NCBI RefSeq assembly: GCF_020097835.1
Contig: NZ_CP083666.1
Location: forward strand, 2,294,001 to 2,358,000
Direction of reading: 5' to 3'
DNA: 64,000 bases
Source: Haloprofundus halobius
Lineage (GTDB): Archaea; Halobacteriota; Halobacteria; Halobacteriales; Haloferacaceae
Part shown: positions 1 to 8,686 of the stretch, in pieces
Position numbering within the stretch: the stretch's first letter is position 1
How the letters are laid out: the number at the start of each line of letters is the position of its first letter
Position numbers and translations under genes: made by a program
Notes under the pieces: generated by a model
Seen by the model: the letters and a program-made list of their open reading frames with translations, nothing else
Told to the model about the DNA's origin: nothing
The model's database searches: none

Positions 1-542
1 CGGAGTATCGAGAGGTGACGGCCGGGGACGATGTCGGGCGTCGCCGCGAACTCGACGAGGCGCCGTTCGCCGTCGTCGCGGACCAGCGGAAAGATGCCGC
101 GATCGGTGTTCGAGGCCTGAAACGAGCGCCACGCGCGGTCGAAGTCGTAGTCGACGGGGACGAACTCCCGGACCGTTCGCCCGAGTAGCTCCGACCGCGA
201 GAGACCGAACAGGTCGCACGCGGCGGGGTTGGCGTCGACGTACGTCGCGTCGTCGTCGGCGAGCACCACCGCGTCGAGAGCCTCCTCGAAGACGGCTCGG
301 AACAGTCGGCCGTCGGAGACCGCGACCGAACGCCACCAGATGCGTCCGCGCGAGCCGACTTTCTTCGTTCGTAGCTCCCCACGAGCGACGAGTTTCTTCA
401 GGCGTTTGTGGACAGCGCGCCGCGAACAGTCGAGTTCGGCCGTGATTTCCGTCGTCGTGAGCGGTTCGTCCCGGTGCGTCGGCCGGTCGAATATTTCGAG
501 CGTCTCTGCGTAGATATCCCGTGAGGGATTTCCCGACGACAT
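1..542 (-). CDS. HTH/PAS-domain regulator, 3' part outside window
   Basis: The first 180 residues of a regulator are visible; the gene runs off the left edge. The ATG lies at 542. Residues 27-72 form a winged helix-turn-helix (LTTTEITAELDCSRRAVHKR) with a basic wing ending in GRIWWR. From about residue 80 a PAS domain follows, with the typical YVDANPAACDLFG core and a HLSIL-type end. Haloarchaeal proteins of this build are usually Bat-like sensors or regulators with further PAS/GAF domains and sometimes another HTH. I infer a cytoplasmic signal-responsive DNA-binding protein; the ligand and the C-terminal output cannot be seen. Confidence 0.75.
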   Translation of the reverse strand, partial: MSSGNPSRDIYAETLEIFDRPTHRDEPLTTTEITAELDCSRRAVHKRLKKLVARGELRTKKVGSRGRIWWRSVAVSDGRLFRAVFEEALDAVVLADDDATYVDANPAACDLFGLSRSELLGRTVREFVPVDYDFDRAWRSFQASNTDRGIFPLVRDDGERRLVEFAATPDIVPGRHLSIL

Positions 543-720
543 GCCCCGGTTAGCCCGTCGGTGTATAAATCGGTTCCGTCGACGGAACCGACAGGTCTCG
601 TTCCGTGGAGAGCTCTGCCACGCGGACTGTCGTCTTGTGCCGGACGCATCGTCATACCCGACAGTCGACTGGAGGGATGGCGAAAGTACAAGAGAGGTAA
701 GCACACTTACACAGGGAGAG

Positions 721-1125
721 ATGACCGAAGAACCACTGCGGGCGACGGTGAGCCTGCGCGGCGTGTTGTTCGGCCCCGACAGCGAGGTGCTCGTGGTCCG
801 CCGAGCGAGCGACGGCGGGTGGGAACTCCCCGGTGGTCGCCTCGGCGCGGGTGAGCCGGTCGTTCGCGGGTTGCGACGAGAGGTCGAGGAGGAGACCAGT
901 CTGAACCCCGACGTCGAGGAGCCCGTCCACACGTTCGCGTGGCTCAACGACGCGGGGCGCGGCCGCTTCGCCGTCTACTACTACTGTACCATCGACGGCA
1001 AGTCGGTGTCCTTGAGCGCCGAACACACCGACTACGACTGGGTGGCCGTAGAGACGGCCAAAGAGCGACTGAGCGAGACGCAGACCGAGGCGGTCGTCTG
1101 CGCGTGGGAGATCCACGAGCAGTAA
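721..1125 (+). CDS. Nudix hydrolase
   Basis: A 134-residue Nudix-fold protein. The Nudix box sits at residues 38-60 (GGRLGAGE...REVEEET), with the Mg-binding glutamates in the REVEEE part. Such enzymes split nucleoside diphosphates linked to another group (NTP clean-up, ADP-ribose, NADH); the substrate cannot be told from the sequence. I chose ATG 721 because a GGGAGAG ribosome-binding-like stretch lies just before it and the longer reading frame upstream is not Nudix-like. It stands alone, divergent from the HTH/PAS gene. Confidence 0.85.
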   Translation: MTEEPLRATVSLRGVLFGPDSEVLVVRRASDGGWELPGGRLGAGEPVVRGLRREVEEETSLNPDVEEPVHTFAWLNDAGRGRFAVYYYCTIDGKSVSLSAEHTDYDWVAVETAKERLSETQTEAVVCAWEIHEQ

Positions 1126-1265
1126 GCGACGCTGACCGCCTCCGCTTGACGCTGTAGCGACAGCGACGAAACCGTTCGCCACGGAACAACCATTCGCCGA
1201 CTTCGTTCCGAAGGAACACTTTTAGCCGACAACGAAGTATCGACGAAATAGAGAGGAATGTTCAC

Positions 1266-1712
1266 ATGGCACAATCACCCGTCCTCCTCAGCGTGCTGTT
1301 CGGGATACTGCTCGTCGCGACCGTCGGGTACATCTCCAGACACGAGTGGCGACAGTACGCGGTAGCCGGGGGCGAAAACGTCTCCCGAAGGGACGGACGG
1401 TCGCTCGCGTCGCGGACGGTCAACAGTCCCGCAGCCTGGAGCGTCGCGTTCGTGCTGGCGGTGGTCGCCGTCGGCGGGGCGACGGTGGTCTTCGTCAGCG
1501 GCACCGCCGTGCCGGGGTGGGCCACCCGGACCGCCGGCGCGGTCCTCGCGGCGGGATTCGTCCTCGGTCTCGCGCTGTATCTGTTCTACGGGAGCTTCGT
1601 CTCCGCGCGCGGACGCGGACTGAACCGTGCACAGGCGGCAGCAGTCGGGTCGTGGGCGCTCGGGCTGCTACTCATCGCCGCCGTCGTGCTCAAACTACTG
1701 GGCCTCGTCTGA
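1266..1712 (+). CDS. Small integral membrane protein next to cox genes
   Basis: 148 residues with about four hydrophobic segments: residues 5-22, 57-78, 87-110 and 125-147, the last ending the protein. No motif that I recognise. It is the first of four plus-strand genes (1266-4221) that converge on the cytochrome oxidase operon; the next gene starts 10 bases after its stop, so they are probably co-transcribed. I infer a role in assembling or accompanying the respiratory chain, from position only. Confidence 0.6.
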   Translation: MAQSPVLLSVLFGILLVATVGYISRHEWRQYAVAGGENVSRRDGRSLASRTVNSPAAWSVAFVLAVVAVGGATVVFVSGTAVPGWATRTAGAVLAAGFVLGLALYLFYGSFVSARGRGLNRAQAAAVGSWALGLLLIAAVVLKLLGLV

Positions 1713-1722
1713 GGGTCGACCG

Positions 1723-2415
1723 ATGAGATACCGGACATCCACGCTCGTCGGCCCCGCTCGCCGCCTTCCGGTCGAACTGCGCTGGTTGCTCGCACTCGTC
1801 GCGTTCGAGACGGCGGCGCTCGTCGGCTACTTCGGGTTCACGGACGCGACGGTGACGAGCCCCCGGTACGTGCTCTACCCGTTCGTCTGGATAAACGTCG
1901 GCGTCGTCGCCGTGCTCCGGACGACGCCGCCCGACGCGACCCGCCGAGCGCGGGTCGTCGCCGCGACGCTCTCGACGCTGTACTTTCTGCTACTGGCCGC
2001 ACTCGCCGGGTTGGTGAGTCTCGAACTCGGCGCGCACACGCACGCTCACGTCCACGGCTTGCAGGTCACGATGGCCGCACCCGGGTGGGGGCCGCGCGTC
2101 GGGTACGCGGGGTCGCTCGTCACGGTCAACTTCGTCCCGTACCGCGTTCTCGGCTACCTCGCGTTGTCGTATCTCGTCTACGTGACGCTCCTCGACGCCG
2201 CCGTGGCGGTGCTGTCGGGCGTCCTCGGCGTCGTCACCTGCGTCGGCTGCAGCCTCCCCATCGCTGGCTCGCTCGCCGCGGGAGCCGTCGGCGGGACCGG
2301 CGTCGTCGCGCTCGCGACGCTCTCGGTCGACATCTCGACGATCGTCTTCGTCGGGGCGGTAGCGCTTCTGACAGTTCGGCCGCGGTTCCGAGGTCCGGCG
2401 AAGCTTCGGCCGTGA
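1723..2415 (+). CDS. Polytopic membrane protein, unknown function
   Basis: 230 residues, mostly hydrophobic, with six or seven membrane segments. The middle carries a histidine cluster (ELGAHTHAHVHGLQ, about residues 103-116) and later a CVGCSLPIAGS segment with two cysteines two residues apart, inside a run of small residues. His and Cys-x2-Cys could bind copper or haem, which would fit its place beside cytochrome oxidase genes, but this is inference. ATG 1723 follows the preceding stop by 10 bases. I do not recognise a named family with certainty. Confidence 0.6.
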   Translation: MRYRTSTLVGPARRLPVELRWLLALVAFETAALVGYFGFTDATVTSPRYVLYPFVWINVGVVAVLRTTPPDATRRARVVAATLSTLYFLLLAALAGLVSLELGAHTHAHVHGLQVTMAAPGWGPRVGYAGSLVTVNFVPYRVLGYLALSYLVYVTLLDAAVAVLSGVLGVVTCVGCSLPIAGSLAAGAVGGTGVVALATLSVDISTIVFVGAVALLTVRPRFRGPAKLRP

Positions 2416-2451
2416 CCTCGGGGCGGACGGCCGCCGCGGACGAGTCGCGGA

Positions 2452-2496
2452 ACACAGACAGACGAAACACGGACAGACGAAATACTGACAGACGAT
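2452..2496 (+). repeat. 15-bp tandem repeat, three copies, just before a start codon
   Basis: Three consecutive 15-base units (2452-2466, 2467-2481, 2482-2496) share the core ACAGACGA. The last unit runs into the ATG at 2495. The copies differ at two or three positions each. The repeat occupies the likely 5' leader of the 468-residue membrane protein. Confidence 0.8.
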
Positions 2497-3901
2497 GAAC
2501 GCCCGAACGGACCCTCTCGACGCTCGCATGTCCGTCCGCCTCGTCGCCGGCACCGCTGGCGTCGTCGCCGGCGTGGTCGCGACGTGTTCACGAACGGCTC
2601 TCGCGCACGCGGGATCGCTCAGCGGGTCGCTCCGACCGGTTTCGGTCCCCCTCTGGCTGGTCCTCGTCTCCGGTGGTGGCGTCGTCGGCGTCTCCTTTCT
2701 TCTCACCAGTCTCGTGACCGACCACGAGGCGATTCGGTCGCTCAACGCACGTCGTGTCGCCATCCCGTCGGTTGCGGATACCCGAACCCTCGTCCGGTCG
2801 ATCCTCCGCTGGCTGGCGGTGGCGGCGCTCTTCGGTGTCGTCTCGGTCGGCTTCCTCGGCCCCACCGAACCGCTTCGAAACCTCGCGGTGCTCGTCGTCT
2901 GGGTCGGCTGGTGGGCGGGGTACACGATGTCGACGTATCTCCTCGCGGACACGTGGCCCGTCGTCAACCCGTGGCGGACGGCGGCGGAGGCGCTCCCGGT
3001 GGAGAGCCGTCCGCTTCCGGCCCGCTTCGGTGGCTGGGTGAGCGTCCTCGGGCTACTGCTACTCGTCTGGCTCGAAGTCGTCAGCCCCGTGTCGGAGAAT
3101 CCCCGTTGGCTCGCAGTCGTCGTCGTCTGTTACTCGACCGTGACCGTCGCCGGAGCGGCCGTCTACGGCGACCCGTGGTTCGACCGCGTCGACCCCGTCG
3201 CCCGCGTCTTCCGCCTCTACGGACGACTGGCACCGGTGCAGCGGACCGGCGACGGATACGCGCTCTCGTTTCCGGGGGCGGCGCTCGCGCGACGGCCGAC
3301 CCCCATGGACGAAGCCGACGTGGCGTTCGTCGTCGCGCTGCTGTGGGTGACCACCTACGACGGTCTCGTCTCGACGGTGCCGTGGAACGGCGTCGTACGG
3401 GCAGCGGGTCGCGTCGGCGTCCCGCCGCTTCTCACCCATCTCGTCACCGTGTTCGTCGGCTTCGCGGTTCTCTTCGGCGCGTACCGTCTGGCCGCCAGCC
3501 TCGCCCGTCGAACTGCCGATACGTACGTCACTTCGGGATTCATCGCCGGGTGGTTCGTCCCCTCGTTACTCCCCATCGCCGCAGGCTACCACCTCGCGCA
3601 CTTCCTCGGATTCTTCCTCGGTCTCGCACCGGCGCTCGTCGTCGTCGCACTCGATCCGCTCGCGCCGCCGTACGCGCTGCCGACGCTGGCGCTTCCGGGG
3701 GGGTTCGGAACGCTCCAGCTCGCGTTCGTCGTCGCGGGACACCTGCTCGCCGTCTGGGTGGCGCACGCGCGCTCCTTCGAGCTGTTTCCGGGACGACTGC
3801 AGCCGATTCGGAGCCAGTACCCGCTGGTCGTGCTCGCCATCTGCTACACGGTGAGCAGTCTCTGGATCGTCGCCCAACCGTTCGCCGCCCCCATCAGATG
3901 A
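2495..3901 (+). CDS. Large polytopic membrane protein of the cox neighbourhood
   Basis: 468 residues with roughly 11-12 hydrophobic segments spread over the whole length, so a membrane protein without a large soluble domain. The N-terminus (TAGVVAGVVATCSRTALAHAG) looks like a signal or first membrane helix. No transporter or enzyme signature that I can name. It follows a 79-base gap holding the 15-bp repeats, and its TGA overlaps the start of the next gene (ATGA), so the two are translationally coupled. Its place between membrane proteins and the oxidase operon suggests a respiratory accessory role; unproven. Confidence 0.6.
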   Translation: MNARTDPLDARMSVRLVAGTAGVVAGVVATCSRTALAHAGSLSGSLRPVSVPLWLVLVSGGGVVGVSFLLTSLVTDHEAIRSLNARRVAIPSVADTRTLVRSILRWLAVAALFGVVSVGFLGPTEPLRNLAVLVVWVGWWAGYTMSTYLLADTWPVVNPWRTAAEALPVESRPLPARFGGWVSVLGLLLLVWLEVVSPVSENPRWLAVVVVCYSTVTVAGAAVYGDPWFDRVDPVARVFRLYGRLAPVQRTGDGYALSFPGAALARRPTPMDEADVAFVVALLWVTTYDGLVSTVPWNGVVRAAGRVGVPPLLTHLVTVFVGFAVLFGAYRLAASLARRTADTYVTSGFIAGWFVPSLLPIAAGYHLAHFLGFFLGLAPALVVVALDPLAPPYALPTLALPGGFGTLQLAFVVAGHLLAVWVAHARSFELFPGRLQPIRSQYPLVVLAICYTVSSLWIVAQPFAAPIR

Positions 3902-4221
3902 CCATGTCCGAACCACTCGTCCCCGAGACGTTCGTCCCACCGGGAGAGAAACCGGTAGCGGTCTGTCCGTACTGCGAGCGACCGTTCAAAACCGAGCGCC
4001 GCTGTACGCTCCACGTCGGCGAAGTTCATCCGGACAGCGACGGAGCACACGTCAGCGCGACGAGTCGGGACGACCCGATACTGCGAGAGAGGTACGAAGC
4101 CGCCTCGGAGGCCGAAGCCGAGGAGCTGTTTCTCTTCCACCTGAAGGTGTTCGTCGCGCTCGGGGCCGTCTACGCGGCGTTCATCGTCCTCGCCATCGTC
4201 GCGTTCAGCCTCGCGGGGTAG
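3898..4221 (+). CDS. Zinc-finger protein with C-terminal membrane anchor
   Basis: 107 residues. An N-terminal C2H2-like finger (VCPYCERPFKTERRCTLHVGEVH) is followed by a charged region and one hydrophobic helix near the C-terminus (about residues 79-104). The ATG at 3898 overlaps the previous stop; a second ATG at 3904 is equally possible. The finger would face the cytoplasm if the C-terminal helix spans the membrane. It ends the plus-strand membrane-protein run beside the cytochrome oxidase genes; an assembly or metal-sensing role is a guess. Confidence 0.6.
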   Translation: MTMSEPLVPETFVPPGEKPVAVCPYCERPFKTERRCTLHVGEVHPDSDGAHVSATSRDDPILRERYEAASEAEAEELFLFHLKVFVALGAVYAAFIVLAIVAFSLAG

Positions 4222-4255
4222 TCCGCCGTAGCGGTGGCTATCGTGGCGTAGCCTG

Positions 4256-4489
4256 TCACCGCGGCGTCGACTCCTGCGCGGAGTGTCCCTCTTCCGCGGC
4301 CTCGTCCGGCGCGGGATGCATCGCCACCGCCGCGGTGAGGACGCCGACGCCGACGAGCACGACGACCCCGCCCCCGACGACGACCGCGTCGGCGGCGCCG
4401 AGCGCTTCGCCGACGAGGAGGATAGCCAAGCCGACGACGACGCCGAGTACCGAGACGGCGTACGGAAGCGGAGTTTCTGCGAGACCCAT
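4256..4489 (-). CDS. Small two-helix membrane protein, cox cluster
   Basis: 77 residues; two hydrophobic helices (about residues 10-30 and 36-57) and a charged tail with histidine (EEGHSAQE). Start ATG 4489. It is the last minus-strand gene after the oxidase subunits, separated by 106 bases from the next upstream one. Tiny proteins of this type are common around haloarchaeal oxidase operons and are probably accessory; no function can be read from it. Confidence 0.5.
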   Translation of the reverse strand: MGLAETPLPYAVSVLGVVVGLAILLVGEALGAADAVVVGGGVVVLVGVGVLTAAVAMHPAPDEAAEEGHSAQESTPR

Positions 4490-4595
4490 GTTCGTTGATA
4501 CCACAGAGAGGCACTTCAACCGTCGGTTCGTGTTCCGGAGCGTCGCCGTAGCCACGCCGGAACGCCGCCACAGTTACTCCGGAGCGTCGCCGTCG

Positions 4596-4865
4596 TTACT
4601 CCGGGGCACCGCCGTAGCTGACGACGAGGACGAACAGGAAAACGCCGACGGCCGCGACGACGCCCGGAAGCGCGACGCCCGGTGCGAGTAAGCCCTCACC
4701 TGTCGCCCGCGAGACGCCCGCAGCGACGCCGATTCCGACGGGAATCGAGAACAGGAGCGCGTAGCCGACCGTCGTTCGGGTGACCCCGTCGGGCTTGGAG
4801 GGAGCAGACTCCGACTCGGTGGCGGGCGAATCGGACGACGACGACGTTTTCGTCGGCTGGTTCAC
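4596..4865 (-). CDS. Cox-cluster small membrane protein
   Basis: 89 residues starting at GTG 4865, with a purine-rich GGGGGAAGG just before it, 14 bases after the stop of the subunit IV-like gene. A Ser/Glu-rich soluble N-terminus of about 30 residues is followed by two hydrophobic helices and the end SYGGAPE. Conserved small proteins of this layout occur in haloarchaeal cox operons and are often just called 'cox cluster protein'. Probably a structural or assembly partner of the terminal oxidase. Confidence 0.55.
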   Translation of the reverse strand: MNQPTKTSSSSDSPATESESAPSKPDGVTRTTVGYALLFSIPVGIGVAAGVSRATGEGLLAPGVALPGVVAAVGVFLFVLVVSYGGAPE

Positions 4866-4879
4866 GTCGACCTTCCCCC

Positions 4880-5140
4880 TCAGAGAATCGAGTACGACGC
4901 CGCCAGCGTCAAAGCGAGCGCCGCGAGCAACCCGGTGGCGACGAGGTAGGTGAGCGAGCGCGGTTCGAACCGTAGATGCTGGAAGTACGCCGCGACGAGG
5001 ACGGCCTTCATCGCCGAGAGCGCCAGGATGACGCCGAAGGCGGTCCAGTACGCCAACCCCGCGAACTCCACGAGTACCTGGATCGTCGCCGAGACGAACA
5101 ACACCACGTAAATCGCCGTGTACAGTTTTGTGGATACCAT
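4880..5140 (-). CDS. Cytochrome c oxidase subunit IV-like protein
   Basis: 86 residues with three membrane helices and the central AMKAVLVAAYFQHLRFE segment characteristic of prokaryotic COX4/CtaF/CyoD-type small subunits. It lies 11 bases downstream of the fused subunit I+III gene on the same strand, as expected for subunit IV in a haem-copper oxidase operon. The family helps to assemble or stabilise the copper-haem centre of subunit I in the cytoplasmic membrane. Confidence 0.85.
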   Translation of the reverse strand: MVSTKLYTAIYVVLFVSATIQVLVEFAGLAYWTAFGVILALSAMKAVLVAAYFQHLRFEPRSLTYLVATGLLAALALTLAASYSIL

Positions 5141-5151
5141 TCTCTGTCACC

Positions 5152-7821
5152 TCACAGGATGTAGAACAGCGGGAAGAGGAACAGCCAGACGATGTCGACG
5201 AAGTGCCAGTAGAGGCCAAAGTACTCGACCGTCCGGCTGTCGTCGAGGTACGCCCCTCGCCACGCGCGAGCGACGAGGAACAGCGTGATTAGCAGCCCCA
5301 CGACGACGTGCGCCGCGTGGAGTCCGGTCGTGAGGAAGAACGTCGACGACCGCACGTTCGTCGAGAGCCACAACCCCTCGTGGAACAGGTGTTGCCACTC
5401 GATTCCCTTGTTGACGAGGAAGCCGACGCCGAGGAGGAAGGTGGCGACGAGACACGCGACGACGCCCCCACGACTCCGTTTCTCGGCGGCGACGAGCGCG
5501 AGCACGACCGTGAAACTGCTCGTCAACAGGATGTAGGTGTTCAGCAGGCCGGGGATGGGGTCGGTCGGAACCGGTTCCCACCCGGTCCAGCCGAAGGCGA
5601 CGCGCGTGAAGACGTACGCGCCGACGACGCCGCCGAACAGCACCACGTCGGAGGCGAGAAACACCCACATCCCGACTTTGCCGTTCTCGATACCGGCGAA
5701 CGGCCACGCCTCGCCGAACCCGCCTGCCGGCGCGTCGAACGGTTCGAGCGCCCAGAACAGCAGCGACCCGAACGTGGCCGCGCCGCCGACCGCCGCGGCG
5801 GAGAGATAGACGGTCGCCATCGTACCGTCGCCGAACGACCCGCCCCGGAGGCCTGAGAGGCCGAAAAAGAGCACGAACATCCCGGCGCTCAGCGCCAGCG
5901 GCCAGATGCTCGCGTGGCTGGCGTGTCCGTCGTGCGCGCCGTGTTCGCTGTACGACGCCGCCGGTGGGGTCGACGTCGCCGGCGACCCCACCGCCGTGCC
6001 ACCGTCTTCGACGGCGGCGTCGACGGCTGCGGCTGTTCCGCCGCCGTCGGTCTCCGCGGCCAACTCCGGCGCGTCGCGCCGGAACGAGAGTGCTCCGTCG
6101 CGGTAGGTTGGGACGCCGGGGAAGTTCTCCAGCGGCGGCGGCGACGGGACGGTCCACTCGGCGGTCGTCGAGTAGGCCCACGGGTTGTCCTCCGCGGAGT
6201 CGCCCGCGAACGCGCTCTTGGTCAAGTTGTAGAACATGACGACGAACGACGCCGCGAGGACGAACCCGCCGATTGTGGCGAGTTTGTGCCACGGGGCGAG
6301 GCCGGGCGCGTAGTCGAACACTCGTCTGGGAGTCTGCCACGCGACGAACATGGGGAAGTAGAGCAGATTGAAGCCGACGAAGTAGAGGCCGAAGTGGAGT
6401 TTCCCCAGGAACTCGTCGTACATCCGGCCCGTCATCTTCGGGAACCAGTAGTAGAGGCCGCCCACGAGCGCGGTGATACCGCCGACCATCACGTAGTGGA
6501 AGTGCGCGACGACCCAGTAGGTGCCGCGGAACTCGTAGTCGAGGACGACCGCACCGAGGAAGACGCCGGTGATGCCGCCGATGATGAAAAGCAAGAGCGC
6601 CCCGAAGTTGAAGAGAAACGGCGTCGTGAACCGGATTCGGCCCTTTATCATCGTGTAGATGAGCGCGAACACCATCAGGTCGAACGGGAGCGAGATGCCG
6701 ATGGTCGTCACCATGAACAGCGTCTTGATCTGGAGGTTGATGGAGGTGAGAAACATGTGGTGCATCCAGACGACGAAGCTCTGGAGCGCGACGAGAATCA
6801 TCGCCGCGATGAACCACTTCCGCCCGACGATTCGGCGACCCGTGAACGTCTGGAACGTCTCGGCCATCACGCCCAGCGCGGGGAAGAAGACGATGTACAC
6901 CTCGGGGTGGCCGAAGAACCAGAACAGGTGCGTCCAGAGCAGCGACCCGCCCGGCGTCTCCAGCGCGAAGTAGGTCGTGCCGAGCAGGCGGTCAGACGAG
7001 AGGATGAGCAGCGCCGCGAGCAGGGCGGCGAAGGCGAACAGCATCATCCACACCGTCAGGAGGATGGTCCACGTAAACAGCGGCAGGCGACGGAGCGTCA
7101 ACCCCTCTGCGCGCATCCGATGTATCGTCGTGATGAAGTTGACGGAGGAGACGGTGACCGAGGTGACGAACAGCACCAGCGCGAGGACGGCCGCACTCGC
7201 TCCCACGTCCGGCATGAACGTCGGCACGTTCAGGGGGGCGTACATCGTCCACCCGCCCGCGAACGTTCCACCCTGGAAGAACGAGACGGCGAAGAGGAGC
7301 CCCGACGCGAGGTAGAGCCAGTAGCTGAGCGCGTTGAGTCGCGGAAACGCGAGGTCTTTCGCACCGATCTGTAGCGGGACGACGTAGTTGGCGAAGCCGA
7401 ACGCGAACGGCGATAGGAACCAGAACACCATCAACAGACCGTGCGCCGACACCGCCTGATTGTACGCGACGGGGTCGAGAATCGTCTCACCGACGGCGCG
7501 CGGTGCCCACAACTGCACGCGCAGGAGTAGCGCGAGCGTCCCGCCGAGAAGCAGGAAAAAGAGCGAAGTCACGACGTAGAGGATGCCGACGTCTTTGTGG
7601 TTGGTCGTGATCAGCCACCGCCGTATCTCGCCGGTGGACGGAAACGCGTGTTCTTCGGAGTGGTGTTCTTCGGGTTCGTACTCGTCGCCCACGAGAGAGC
7701 GGTCCCGGTGTGCCGTGCCGCCGTCGGCGCGGCCGCCGTCAGTCAGTCGCTTATCGGCGGTTTTGCCGTCGATCGCGCCCTCGTCTTCGTCTGTTGGTGT
7801 CGAAGCTCGTCGCTCGCTCAT
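5152..7821 (-). CDS. coxAC: Fused cytochrome oxidase subunit I+III
   Basis: 889 residues. About residues 60-570 are a haem-copper oxidase subunit I with the low-spin haem histidine (SAHGLLMVFW), the CuB/Tyr motif GHPEVY, the CuB histidine pair WMHHMF and the haem ligands in AHFHYVMVGG. The glutamate in GHPEVY marks an A1-type proton channel. A Pro/Ser- and acid-rich linker follows, then a subunit III domain (about 655-889) with WHFVDIVWLFLFP at the end. It reduces O2 to water and pumps protons. The start overlaps the coxB stop by 4 bases. Whether the donor is halocyanin, a cytochrome or quinol is not visible; the CuA site in coxB argues for a metalloprotein donor. Confidence 0.95.
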   Translation of the reverse strand: MSERRASTPTDEDEGAIDGKTADKRLTDGGRADGGTAHRDRSLVGDEYEPEEHHSEEHAFPSTGEIRRWLITTNHKDVGILYVVTSLFFLLLGGTLALLLRVQLWAPRAVGETILDPVAYNQAVSAHGLLMVFWFLSPFAFGFANYVVPLQIGAKDLAFPRLNALSYWLYLASGLLFAVSFFQGGTFAGGWTMYAPLNVPTFMPDVGASAAVLALVLFVTSVTVSSVNFITTIHRMRAEGLTLRRLPLFTWTILLTVWMMLFAFAALLAALLILSSDRLLGTTYFALETPGGSLLWTHLFWFFGHPEVYIVFFPALGVMAETFQTFTGRRIVGRKWFIAAMILVALQSFVVWMHHMFLTSINLQIKTLFMVTTIGISLPFDLMVFALIYTMIKGRIRFTTPFLFNFGALLLFIIGGITGVFLGAVVLDYEFRGTYWVVAHFHYVMVGGITALVGGLYYWFPKMTGRMYDEFLGKLHFGLYFVGFNLLYFPMFVAWQTPRRVFDYAPGLAPWHKLATIGGFVLAASFVVMFYNLTKSAFAGDSAEDNPWAYSTTAEWTVPSPPPLENFPGVPTYRDGALSFRRDAPELAAETDGGGTAAAVDAAVEDGGTAVGSPATSTPPAASYSEHGAHDGHASHASIWPLALSAGMFVLFFGLSGLRGGSFGDGTMATVYLSAAAVGGAATFGSLLFWALEPFDAPAGGFGEAWPFAGIENGKVGMWVFLASDVVLFGGVVGAYVFTRVAFGWTGWEPVPTDPIPGLLNTYILLTSSFTVVLALVAAEKRSRGGVVACLVATFLLGVGFLVNKGIEWQHLFHEGLWLSTNVRSSTFFLTTGLHAAHVVVGLLITLFLVARAWRGAYLDDSRTVEYFGLYWHFVDIVWLFLFPLFYIL

Positions 7822-8531
7822 GATGAACTCGAACTGTTACTGGTGTTGGCGTACCACGCCCGGTACTCGTCGGGTTCCATGACGACGATTTCTGCCGTCA
7901 TGTACGAGTGACCCGAACCGCAGAGTTCGTAGCACTGGGCCGTGTAGTTCCCAGTCTCGTTCGCGACGAACCACGTATCCGTCCGTTGGCCGGGTATCGC
8001 GTCGGTCTTCACCTTTAGCTCCGGGACGCCGAAGTTGTGGAACACGTCCGCGGACGTGGCGCGCAAGCGGACCGGTTCACCCGCCGGAACGCGGAGGACC
8101 CCGTCGGTCGTGTGACCGTTCTCGTACGTGAACTCCCACCCGAACTGGTAGCCTTCGACCTGAACCTCCAGCGACTCCTCGGCCGAGGGGCCCTCCTCGA
8201 CGAACAGCAGCGTTCCGTACGTCCACGAGATGAGCGAGATGACGATGACGACGCTCAGCGTGAACGACGTGACGAGTTTCCGTCCGCCGCCTCCGCCGAC
8301 CGGCAGTTCACCGAGTTTCGGCGGGTCGAAGCCGTCGTCGGACCGGCCCTCACCGTCGCGGTACACGTAGGCGGTGTAAAGCATGTAGGCGATGACGACG
8401 ACGCCGACGAGCGTGCCGAGAATCAAGAAGACGAGAAAGATTCGCTGAAACACGAACGTTCGCGTCCCGCGTGGAATCAACTCCGACTGCAAAACGAGCG
8501 CCGAGAGGACGGGCCACAACCCCGTGTACAT
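7818..8531 (-). CDS. coxB: Cytochrome oxidase subunit II
   Basis: 237 residues. Two N-terminal membrane helices (about 20-45 and 80-105) precede an outward-facing cupredoxin domain with the CuA site AQCYELCGSGHSYM (Cys-x3-Cys-x3-His-x2-Met). The CuA centre takes electrons from the external donor and passes them to haem a in subunit I. I start it at ATG 8531; GTG 8540 in the same frame is also possible. The palindrome TGGTACCA touches the start codon. First gene of the oxidase operon. Confidence 0.93.
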   Translation of the reverse strand: MYTGLWPVLSALVLQSELIPRGTRTFVFQRIFLVFLILGTLVGVVVIAYMLYTAYVYRDGEGRSDDGFDPPKLGELPVGGGGGRKLVTSFTLSVVIVISLISWTYGTLLFVEEGPSAEESLEVQVEGYQFGWEFTYENGHTTDGVLRVPAGEPVRLRATSADVFHNFGVPELKVKTDAIPGQRTDTWFVANETGNYTAQCYELCGSGHSYMTAEIVVMEPDEYRAWYANTSNSSSSS

Positions 8532-8539
8532 TGGTACCA
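8532..8539. promoter_or_regulatory. TGGTACCA palindrome touching coxB start
   Basis: An 8-base perfect palindrome lies directly before the coxB ATG (minus strand). The same 8-mer is the centre of the longer palindrome at 9238-9253. It could be a repressor site or chance. Confidence 0.3.
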
Positions 8540-8686
8540 CTCAACCAAGTGTAACGAGACTAGCTGTCCTATTTACCGTTTTGTGAGGTGAACGAGACAG
8601 TCAGACGAGGAGAGGAATGCGCGCGGGAAACGTCGGGAACGTCGGAAGTGTCGAATTCGACGAAGGTGAAGGCGTGAAATTGGCTC

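Noticed and set aside
541-720. Extension of the first Nudix gene upstream to 541
   Set aside because: The added part is not Nudix-like and overlaps the promoter of the divergent regulator; ATG 721 has a ribosome-binding-like stretch.
5147-7374. Long open frames antisense or out of frame within the coxAC gene (for example 5147-6817 minus and 5914-7374 plus)
   Set aside because: They are Arg- or Asp/Arg/Val-rich shadows caused by high G+C; coxAC itself shows all oxidase motifs in one frame.
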